Below, in pieces: positions 54,226-61,642 of a DNA stretch of 64,000 bases. The notes beneath the pieces were generated by a model. The model had not been told where the DNA came from. It worked only from the letters and a program-made list of their open reading frames with translations, and ran no database searches. The translations under genes were made by a program, and so were the position numbers. Source of the DNA: [Mycobacterium] fortunisiensis (GTDB lineage: Bacteria; Actinomycetota; Actinomycetes; Mycobacteriales; Mycobacteriaceae); assembly GCF_019050325.1 (NCBI RefSeq), contig NZ_VOMB01000019.1, positions 1 through 64,000 of the forward strand, in the 5' to 3' direction. Positions within the stretch are counted from its first letter, which is position 1, and each line of letters begins with the position of its first letter.

Positions 54226-54951
54226 ATCGGCACCTCGGGCTGGTCGTACGACCACTGGACCGGGGTGCTCTATCCGCGGGGCACACCGGCCAAGGCCCGG
54301 CTGGCCCGCTACACAGACGAATTCGACACCGTGGAACTCAACGGCAGCTTCTACCGGTGGCCCACTGACGCCACGTTCACCGGGTGGCGCCGGCAGTTTC
54401 CGGACGGGTTCACCATGTCGGTCAAGGCCCACCGCGGGCTCACCCACTTCCGGCGGCTGCGCTCACCGCAAGCCTGGACGCCCCGGTTCGAGCAGTACTG
54501 GCACCTGCTGGGCGATCACAACGAGGCCCTGCTGGTCCAACTGCATCCAGCCATCGAACGCGACGACGACCTGCTCACCGACTTCCTGGCGCAACTCCCC
54601 CGCGACATCCGGGAGGCGATGGAACTACGACACCCGTCCTGGCACGACCCGGCGGTGTATGCGGTGCTGCGGCGCCACCACGCCGCGTACGTGGTGATGA
54701 GCGGACCGGGATTGACCTGCGACCCGATCGCCACCACCGACCTGGTCTACCTCCGCATGCACGGCCCCGGCGACGACCAGGACCGCAGGTATGCCGGTTC
54801 CTACACCGACGACGAGCTGACGAAGTGGGCCCGGCAGTGCCGGCGGTGGGACCGCGACGGCCACCGCGTCGTCGTCTACTTCAACAACGATCTCGGTGGT
54901 CACGCGGTCCGCAACGCCCGAACCCTCAAGCGCCTGGTGTCGGGCGAGTAG
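54226..54951 (+). CDS. DUF72-family protein with disrupted 5' end
   Basis: The conserved DUF72 start I-G-T-S-G-W-S-Y-D-H-W-T-G-V-L-Y-P-R is encoded at 54226-54279, but no ATG, GTG or TTG precedes it in frame: a TGA at 54217-54219 closes the frame, and the next start in frame is GTG 54265, which would cut off the hallmark. An ATG at 54216 is one frame off and would fit if one base were removed between 54222 and 54225. So the gene is frameshifted at its start, mis-sequenced or begins at an unusual codon. The remainder (228 residues from 54265) is intact, with E-L-N-G-S-F-Y-R-W-P and V-Y-F-N-N-D-L-G-G-H-A. Function of DUF72 unknown. Confidence 0.7.
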   Translation: MGTSGWSYDHWTGVLYPRGTPAKARLARYTDEFDTVELNGSFYRWPTDATFTGWRRQFPDGFTMSVKAHRGLTHFRRLRSPQAWTPRFEQYWHLLGDHNEALLVQLHPAIERDDDLLTDFLAQLPRDIREAMELRHPSWHDPAVYAVLRRHHAAYVVMSGPGLTCDPIATTDLVYLRMHGPGDDQDRRYAGSYTDDELTKWARQCRRWDRDGHRVVVYFNNDLGGHAVRNARTLKRLVSGE

Positions 54952-54962
54952 GCTGAATCGAC

Positions 54963-56189
54963 ATGACAACGTCGTCCACATTCGCGATCGTCGGTGGCGG
55001 CCTGGCCGGCGCCAAGGCCGCTGAGGCTCTGCGGGACAACGACTTTGACGGCCATGTCGTGCTGTTCGCCGCGGAAGACCAGCTACCGTACGAGCGTCCG
55101 CCGCTATCCAAGGAGTACCTGGCCGGCAAGAAAACCCTCGACGAGTTCACCGTCGAGGCCGCGCCCTGGTACCGCGACCACAACATCGACCTGAGGCTGG
55201 GCACCGAGGTCACCGCCGTCGACGCGGCCGGCCACACGCTCACGCTGCCCGACGGCACCACACTGGGCTACGACAAGCTGCTGCTGGCCACCGGGTCGGC
55301 CTCGCGCCGGCCACCTATCCCGGGATCGGACGCCGCGGGCGTGCACTACCTGCGCACCGTCGACGACGCCGCGGCCCTGAGCGCAGCCCTGAAACCCGGT
55401 TCGACGCTGGCCATCGTGGGCGCCGGCTGGATCGGGCTGGAGGTCGCCGCCGGCGCCCGCGGCCGCGACGTCAACGTCACCGTCGTCGAGACGGCCGCCC
55501 AGCCGCTGCTGGCCGCGTTGGGCGCCGAGCTGGGTGCGGTGTTCGCCCAGCTGCACCGCGAGCACGGGGTGGATCTGCGCCTGGACACCTCGGTGCAGGA
55601 GATCACCACCGACGACGGCAAGGCCACCGGCCTGCGCCTCGGTGACGGCTCCACCGTCGGCGCCGACGCGGTGCTCGTCGCCGTCGGCGCGGCGCCCAAC
55701 ATCGCGCTGGCCGAACAGTCCGGGCTGGCCATGGGCGACGGCGGGGTGCTCGTCGACGCGTCGCTGCGCACCAGTGATCCCGACATCTACGCCGTCGGTG
55801 ACATCGCCGCCGCCCAGCATCCGCTGTTCGGGGTGCGGATCCGCACCGAGCACTGGGCCAACGCGCTCAAGCAGCCCCCGGTGGCCGTCGCCGGGATGCT
55901 CGGCGGCAATGCCGAATACGACGAGTTGCCCTATTTCTTCACCGATCAGTACGACCTCGGCATGGAATATGTGGGGCATGCACCCGAATATGAGCGGGTG
56001 GTGTTCCGTGGCGACGTTGCTGGGCGCGAGTTCGTGGCGTTCTGGCTCGACGCCGACAACCGGGTTCTGGCCGGAATGAACGTCAACGTGTGGGATGTCC
56101 TTGACGACGTCAAAGCGCTGATCCGGGCCCGCGTCCCGGTCGACCCGCAACGCATCGCCGACCCAGCGCAGCCGCTGTCGGCCGGGTAG
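54963..56189 (+). CDS. Ferredoxin--NAD(P)+ reductase-type flavoprotein
   Basis: A 408-residue FAD/NAD-dependent oxidoreductase. FAD motif V-G-G-G-L-A-G-A-K-A-A (10-20), L-L-A-T-G-S-A-S-R-R-P-P (about 106-117), NAD motif G-A-G-W-I-G-L-E-V-A-A (about 153-163) and second FAD motif Y-A-V-G-D-I-A-A (about 276-283). Such proteins pass electrons from NADH to ferredoxins serving P450s and Rieske oxygenases. It could supply the P450s of the region, but it is not beside them. By position near the thiolase it may be the counterpart of M. tuberculosis Rv1869c (recalled). Starts 11 bases after the DUF72 gene. Confidence 0.9.
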   Translation: MTTSSTFAIVGGGLAGAKAAEALRDNDFDGHVVLFAAEDQLPYERPPLSKEYLAGKKTLDEFTVEAAPWYRDHNIDLRLGTEVTAVDAAGHTLTLPDGTTLGYDKLLLATGSASRRPPIPGSDAAGVHYLRTVDDAAALSAALKPGSTLAIVGAGWIGLEVAAGARGRDVNVTVVETAAQPLLAALGAELGAVFAQLHREHGVDLRLDTSVQEITTDDGKATGLRLGDGSTVGADAVLVAVGAAPNIALAEQSGLAMGDGGVLVDASLRTSDPDIYAVGDIAAAQHPLFGVRIRTEHWANALKQPPVAVAGMLGGNAEYDELPYFFTDQYDLGMEYVGHAPEYERVVFRGDVAGREFVAFWLDADNRVLAGMNVNVWDVLDDVKALIRARVPVDPQRIADPAQPLSAG

Positions 56190-56328
56190 CTGCGGACGTT
56201 ACCGCCGGCGCGGGGGCGAAACCCGTGTCACACAACAACATTCTCGTGCGGTCAGGGGTTCACGCTAACGTGCAGGAGACAGCGCCGGGGAAACTCTGCG
56301 CCCACGATGGCAGGAAGGTGTCCAACCG

Positions 56329-56976
56329 GTGAATGTCGCGCCCGACGAGCTGACCGGCTCCGAGCAGGCGGTCCTGCTGGTACTGATGGCCGAATCGCGC
56401 CCGGTGCCCAACCCCGAGCTGGAACGGCTCGGGCCCAAGCTCGACAAACCCCAGCGTGATCGACTCAACCGGTTGGGGTTGATCGAGACGACGGGCACCC
56501 GGCCATTGGTCCACGAACTCACCGACGCGGGGTGGGCGTTGTGTCGTCGCCTGTTCGGCACCGACACCCCGCCCCGCTCCAGCGGACAGGGCCGGGCGCT
56601 GTACACCCTGCTGGGCGCACTGGGCCGGTACTTCCAGCAAGCCGAGTTGGTACCCGCCGACGTGTTCCTGCCGGCCGACGAGGCTGCCGCCGGCCCCGAA
56701 CCCCGACCCGACGCCGCGCAGCCCGAGATCCGGCTGCGCACCGCCTACGCCGGGCTGGCCGCCCGGCCCGGCGGCTGGGTGAGTCTGCTGCGGCTGCGGC
56801 AGGCCGTGCCCGAGCTGCCCCGTCCCACCGTCGATGCCGCGCTGATCAGCCTCTACCAGCAGCCCGGTGTCAGCCTGATCCCCGAGGAGAACCAGAAGGT
56901 GCTCACCCCCGACGACCGCGAGGCCGCGGTAGCGATAGGCAACCAGGACAAGCATCTGATCGCGATCGAGTCCTGA
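56329..56976 (+). CDS. Winged-helix-type partner protein of the tandem ATPase
   Basis: A 215-residue protein of unknown family. The N-terminal half (about 7-75, L-T-G-S-E-Q-A-V-L-L-V-L-M-A-E; R-L-N-R-L-G-L-I-E; L-T-D-A-G-W) reads like a winged helix, and the second half (about 115-210: S-L-L-R-L-R-Q-A-V-P-E-L-P; A-L-I-S-L-Y-Q-Q-P-G-V-S-L-I-P-E-E-N) reads like another, so it is a tandem winged-helix protein. AGGAAGG precedes the GTG. Its TGA overlaps the ATG of the ATPase as TGATG. This coupling to a large P-loop protein suggests a two-component complex on DNA, possibly as regulator or loader. Confidence 0.72.
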   Translation: MNVAPDELTGSEQAVLLVLMAESRPVPNPELERLGPKLDKPQRDRLNRLGLIETTGTRPLVHELTDAGWALCRRLFGTDTPPRSSGQGRALYTLLGALGRYFQQAELVPADVFLPADEAAAGPEPRPDAAQPEIRLRTAYAGLAARPGGWVSLLRLRQAVPELPRPTVDAALISLYQQPGVSLIPEENQKVLTPDDREAAVAIGNQDKHLIAIES

Positions 56977-59900
56977 TGGAACTTCAGCACCGCGAAGCGC
57001 TCAGCGCGCTTCGCCTGACCTGGGCGCCCACCGCCGACGATCTGTGGCACTCGCAGGGTGCCCTGCACGTGCGCGGTCTGCACGACCGGGCGATGGCCGA
57101 CGTGCTGGCCGCCTTCGGCGACGCCGGACGCGAAACCGACTCCAGCCCACTGGGGGTGGTGGTGCGCGGCCCGGCCGGCTCGGGCAAGACCCACCTGCTC
57201 GGCCAGGTACGCGAGCAGGTACAGACCGGTGGCGGCTACTTCTTCCTGGTCGAACTGCTGGACGCGGCCGGCTTCTGGCAGTCCGCCCGGGCCGGCATCC
57301 TGGAGAGCCTGGGCCGTCCCGGCAGCGAACGCGAGACGCAACTCAAAGACCTGCTGTGGGAGCTGTCGTCGGTGGCCCACATCTCCCGGGCCAACCGCCG
57401 CGCGGTGATCGGCGACGACGATCTGACCCCCGAGATCCTCACGGACTTCGTCAACTCGCTGCACAAGGTGCACCGCCACACCGTCAAACGCGCCCACCAC
57501 ACGCTGCGCGCCCTGGTGCTATTGGGCGCAGGCGATCTCGAGCTGCAGGACATCGGTGAGGCGTTCCTGACCGGCAGCGGTGCGAGGGAAGCCTGGGGGC
57601 TGCCCGCACCGGTGCTCACCGCTCAGGAGTCGGTGCGCGACATCTCGCGGCTGATCGCCCTGGCCGGTCCGTCGGTGTTGGCGCTGGACCAGATCGACAC
57701 GCTGCTGGCCCAGTCGGGCGATCGCACCGACGCCGCGGGCGGCGCCGGGGACCGCGACCTCGAGCACGTCGCCCACGGGCTGATGTCGCTGCGCCAGACC
57801 ATGCGTCGCACGGTCGGGGTCGTGGCCTGCCTGCCGGCGGCCTGGGAAGCCATCCAGGACCGCGCCACCGCCACCGTGCAGGACCGGTTCCGGACCACGG
57901 CGATGCTGCAGGGCCTACCGACACCCGAGGTGGGCCGGGCCATCCTGGAACGCCGTTTCACCGCCAGCTATTCGGCCGTCGGCTTCACCCCGCCGTATCC
58001 GAGTTGGCCGATCCTGCCGTCGGCGTTCGACGACGCCACCCAGTACACCCCGCGCCAACTGCTCAAGCGCGCCGACACCCACGTGCGGCGCTGCCTGGAC
58101 CGCGACATCGTCGAAGAGCTGACCCAGCTCACCGGTGAGGTGGCAGAACCGCGCGCGCCCGGCGCCGGCGAGATCACGCTCGGCGACACCGACGAACTGG
58201 ACCGCCGTTTCACCGACTACCGGCGCCGGGCGGTGACGGTGGCCGCCCTCGATCCCGATGGCGAGGACACGACGATGCCTCCGCTGCTGTCGGCGGCCCT
58301 GGATGCCTGGATCACCGAGCTCGGCGATGCCGGGCAGGCGTTCCGCCCCGACCCGCCCCCGGGCCACCGGGTGGTGCTGCACGGCCGGCTCCGCCAGACC
58401 CTCGACGCCGCCACCGACGACGAGCGGCACTGGGCGTTTCGCGCGATCTCCTCGGGCAACGCCGTGGCGGTCCAGAACCGGCTTCGCAAAGCCTGGGAGG
58501 CCACCGGCGTCAACCCCGACCGGCGCCGACTGTTCCTGCTGCGCAACACCGCATGGCCCAAGGGCGCCAAGACCGCGGTGATGATCGCCGAGTTCGAGGC
58601 CGCCGGCGGGCGGGTGCTGCCGCTGAGCGAGGACGACGTGCGCACCATGACCGCGCTGCGCGATCTCATCGACGACAATCACCCCGACCTGCCCGAGTGG
58701 CTGCGCCGGCGCCGACCCGCGCACGGGATCGCCTGGCTGCGGGCCGCGCTCGGCGAGATCGCAGGCGATCCGCCGCCGCCGGTGACCCCGCCCCAGTTCG
58801 TCGAACCGGTGCGCGCGCCGCAACCCGTGCCCGTCATCGAACACTCCGACGCCGCGGTGACCCTGGGACTGGACAGCCCCGGTGGACGCCCGGTGTCGGT
58901 CGAGTTGGCCGCGCTGCGCAAGCACACCGCGATCTTCGCCGGTTCCGGCTCGGGCAAGACGGTGTTGATCCGGCGGCTGGTCGAGGAATGCGCGTTGCGC
59001 GGGGTGTCCTCGATCGTGCTGGATCCCAACAACGACCTGTCCCGGCTCGGCGACCGCTGGCCCGAGACCCCGCCGGGGTGGAACCCGGGCGACAACGAGC
59101 GCGCCGAGGAGTATCTCGACAACACCGAGGTGGTGGTGTGGACCCCGCGCCGGTCCACCGGCCGGCCGTTGTCCTTCCAGCCGCTTCCCGACTTCGCCGG
59201 CGTCATCGATGACGCCGACGAGTTCTCCGACGCCGTCGAGTCTGCCGTCGCCGCACTGGAGCCCCGCGCCCTGATCGCCGGAAACACCGCCAAGGCCAAC
59301 CGGTCTCGCGCGGTGCTGCGGGAGGCGCTGCGCTTCTACGGGGCCGGCCGGCCGGTCAGCCTGGACGGCTTCATCGACCTGCTCGCCAATCTGCCCGCCG
59401 AGGTCAGCACCTTGGACGAGGCCCGCAAACTGGCCGCCGAGCTGGCCCAGAACCTGCGCGCCGCCACGGTCAACGATCCGTTGTTCGGCGGCGCCGGGAC
59501 CGGGGCCGACCCGGGTGTGCTGTTGACACCGTCACCGGGCTACCGCGCCCGGGTGTCGGTGATCAGCATGGTCGGCCTGACCAGCGACCAACAGCGCGAA
59601 GGCTTCGTCAATCAGTTGCAGATGGCGCTGTTCGCCTGGATCAAGCGCAACCCGGCCGGCGACCGTCCGCTCAGTGGGCTGCTGGTGATGGACGAGGCGC
59701 AGAATTTCGCGCCGTCGACCCACACCACCGCGTGCACCCACAGCACCCTGGCGCTGTCCTCGCAAGCACGCAAGTACGGCCTGGGGCTGGTGTTCGCCAC
59801 GCAGTCGCCGCGCGGGCTGCACAACCACATCCCGGGCAACGCCACCACTCAGTTCTACGGACTGCTCAACTCGCCGGCCCAGATCGCGGTGGCCAGGGAG

Positions 59901-60113
59901 ATGGCCCGGGTCAAGGGCGGCCACGTCCCCGACATCAGCAAGCTGCGGTCCGGACAGTTCTACGTGGCGTTGGAGGGCAACGCTTTCCACAAGATCCAGA
60001 CGCCCTGGTGCCTGTCGCACCATCCGCCCAGCCCACCCACCACCGATGAGGTGCTGGCGCTGGCCCAGCGCGGGCTGCCGGCTCAGAGCAGGGTGGCGCT
60101 ACCGTCGGGGTGA
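56976..60113 (+). CDS. Large tandem P-loop ATPase (AAA plus HerA/FtsK-like domain)
   Basis: A 1,045-residue protein with two NTPase modules. The first (about 35-330) has Walker A R-G-P-A-G-S-G-K-T-H-L (about 65-75) and a probable Walker B V-L-A-L-D-Q-I-D-T-L-L (about 232), resembling an AAA/STAND-type ATPase. A linker (about 350-610) follows. The second (about 625-1,010) has Walker A F-A-G-S-G-S-G-K-T-V-L-I-R-R-L (about 652-666), V-L-D-P-N-N-D-L-S and Walker B L-L-V-M-D-E-A-Q-N-F-A-P (about 905), then F-A-T-Q-S-P, the pattern of HerA-type helicase/translocases. No nuclease domain is visible. It is coupled to a winged-helix partner. Probably a DNA-handling complex, conceivably defence; function unknown. 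Confidence 0.82.
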   Translation: MELQHREALSALRLTWAPTADDLWHSQGALHVRGLHDRAMADVLAAFGDAGRETDSSPLGVVVRGPAGSGKTHLLGQVREQVQTGGGYFFLVELLDAAGFWQSARAGILESLGRPGSERETQLKDLLWELSSVAHISRANRRAVIGDDDLTPEILTDFVNSLHKVHRHTVKRAHHTLRALVLLGAGDLELQDIGEAFLTGSGAREAWGLPAPVLTAQESVRDISRLIALAGPSVLALDQIDTLLAQSGDRTDAAGGAGDRDLEHVAHGLMSLRQTMRRTVGVVACLPAAWEAIQDRATATVQDRFRTTAMLQGLPTPEVGRAILERRFTASYSAVGFTPPYPSWPILPSAFDDATQYTPRQLLKRADTHVRRCLDRDIVEELTQLTGEVAEPRAPGAGEITLGDTDELDRRFTDYRRRAVTVAALDPDGEDTTMPPLLSAALDAWITELGDAGQAFRPDPPPGHRVVLHGRLRQTLDAATDDERHWAFRAISSGNAVAVQNRLRKAWEATGVNPDRRRLFLLRNTAWPKGAKTAVMIAEFEAAGGRVLPLSEDDVRTMTALRDLIDDNHPDLPEWLRRRRPAHGIAWLRAALGEIAGDPPPPVTPPQFVEPVRAPQPVPVIEHSDAAVTLGLDSPGGRPVSVELAALRKHTAIFAGSGSGKTVLIRRLVEECALRGVSSIVLDPNNDLSRLGDRWPETPPGWNPGDNERAEEYLDNTEVVVWTPRRSTGRPLSFQPLPDFAGVIDDADEFSDAVESAVAALEPRALIAGNTAKANRSRAVLREALRFYGAGRPVSLDGFIDLLANLPAEVSTLDEARKLAAELAQNLRAATVNDPLFGGAGTGADPGVLLTPSPGYRARVSVISMVGLTSDQQREGFVNQLQMALFAWIKRNPAGDRPLSGLLVMDEAQNFAPSTHTTACTHSTLALSSQARKYGLGLVFATQSPRGLHNHIPGNATTQFYGLLNSPAQIAVAREMARVKGGHVPDISKLRSGQFYVALEGNAFHKIQTPWCLSHHPPSPPTTDEVLALAQRGLPAQSRVALPSG

Positions 60114-61570
60114 ACCTGCACCCTGGCCCCGGCGATGTCCTGCGTGATGGTCGCCGCCGCCTGCGACGTGTCGACGATGCGGGCCAGCGTGCGTGCGTCC
60201 GCAGGGGTGCGCACGGCCAGGAAGGCCCGCTCGGCCGCCCCGTCGCGGCCGACTGGGGTGGTCCACGATTCCACCGTCCCGACCCCGGTGAACTCCACCT
60301 GCAGTCTCCGGGTGGGCTCGGCATCGACCTCGGATTGCAGGTCCTGCCAACGGAATTCATGGGCCGGCGGCTCGGTGCCGTAGACCCCGAAACTGTGCTT
60401 GGTGAGGTATCCGCCGTTGGCGGTGATCAGCCCACGGGTCCCCGGACGGGCCGCCAACTGTTCGGCCATCGTGGCGATGGAGTGCGAAACATAGTTGTTC
60501 CAGGGTCCACCGGCGAATGTCAGTCCGCCGGTGACGGTGAGCGGGCGGGCCGGATCGCCCAGCGGCAGACCGATTTCGGCTGCGGCCACCTGGACCGCAG
60601 AGGGGAAGCATGAGTACACGTCGACGAAATCGAGCTCGTCGACGCCCAGGCCGGCCAGCGCCAGCACCCGGCGCCCGGCGTTCCGGATCGCCGGCGAGCG
60701 ATAGAGCTCGGCCCGCTCACCGATGGCGTAGGTATCGTGCGCGTCGGTCCCGGCGTACGGGAAAACCCAACGGTCAGTGGGGATTTGGAGGTATGTCGCC
60801 TTCTCCACAGTGGTCAGGATCAGCACCGCACCCTGATCGACCATGTTGTTGGAGTTCATCAGCTTGGTGTAGGGCCAGCTGATCATCCGGTTGTCCGGAC
60901 CCGGCTGCCAGACCTGCTCGGACGTCACCGCCGCCCGACTCCAGGCATGCGGGTTGTCCACCGCCACCGCGCTGAACTGAGACCACAGCTCACCGATTCG
61001 CCGCCGGTGCGCGTCGCTGCTCTCCCCCGCCGCGATCCGCAACGCCTGCTCGAACATCGGGTACACGTAGGCCGGACGGTCCAGGTGGATCCGCAGTTCG
61101 GCGTCACCGGCCAGCGGCACCCCTTCGTGGGCGCCGGGGGCCTCGGGCACCGAGTCGTCCTGCTGGGTCCAGCCCGGCCTGGCTCCGCGGGCCCGCAGCC
61201 GGCTTCGGGTGCGCCACGTCTCGGCGCCGGCGATCAGCACCACCTCGGCCCGGCCCGCCTGCAGGTCCAGGCAGGCTTCGTTCACCAGGGTCTGCGGGAC
61301 GTTGCCGCCGACACCCGTGTAGCGGGTCCGGGCCTGCGCGGCCCGGATTCGTTGTGCCAGAAGCAAACCCGGATCACGGTAGTGCCAGGACAGCAGGTTG
61401 ACCACCCGCACCGCGTCCACCGCCTCCAGCACCCGCGGATCGGCGGCGGCCCGGGCCGCGGCGACCATGAGGTCGACCGGTTCGACATCCGGATTCTCGT
61501 CGCGCTGGTTGACCTGGCCGTAACCGACGAGTACGGGGGTGCGCGGATCGAGAGTTCTGGGGACGGGCAT
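60083..61570 (-). CDS. Thiolase-superfamily protein (SCP2/acetyl-CoA acetyltransferase-like)
   Basis: A 495-residue thiolase-fold protein. The nucleophile region [12 protein letters not shown] (Cys about 104) is recognisable, and the His loop reads [14 protein letters not shown] (in place of G-H-P-x-G). The second catalytic Cys (C-x-G near the C-terminus of true thiolases) is not visible, so it is nearer to SCP2-type or non-classical members. M. tuberculosis Rv1867 is about this size and sequence (recalled). An extra 100-residue C-terminal domain follows. Expected: acyl-CoA C-C bond chemistry in lipid metabolism. The last 31 bases overlap the ATPase end. I chose ATG 61570 over GTG 61576. Confidence 0.85.
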   Translation of the reverse strand: MPVPRTLDPRTPVLVGYGQVNQRDENPDVEPVDLMVAAARAAADPRVLEAVDAVRVVNLLSWHYRDPGLLLAQRIRAAQARTRYTGVGGNVPQTLVNEACLDLQAGRAEVVLIAGAETWRTRSRLRARGARPGWTQQDDSVPEAPGAHEGVPLAGDAELRIHLDRPAYVYPMFEQALRIAAGESSDAHRRRIGELWSQFSAVAVDNPHAWSRAAVTSEQVWQPGPDNRMISWPYTKLMNSNNMVDQGAVLILTTVEKATYLQIPTDRWVFPYAGTDAHDTYAIGERAELYRSPAIRNAGRRVLALAGLGVDELDFVDVYSCFPSAVQVAAAEIGLPLGDPARPLTVTGGLTFAGGPWNNYVSHSIATMAEQLAARPGTRGLITANGGYLTKHSFGVYGTEPPAHEFRWQDLQSEVDAEPTRRLQVEFTGVGTVESWTTPVGRDGAAERAFLAVRTPADARTLARIVDTSQAAATITQDIAGARVQVHPDGSATLL

Positions 61571-61642
61571 GCCCACGAACCTAGCCCAGGCACTTCACCG
61601 GGATCGCACGCACTATTCATCGAGAACCGGCACCATGGACAG

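Noticed and set aside
54209..54300. ATG at 54209 or 54216 as the DUF72 start
   Set aside because: Neither is in frame with the conserved IGTSGWSY codons; translation from them gives unrelated residues.
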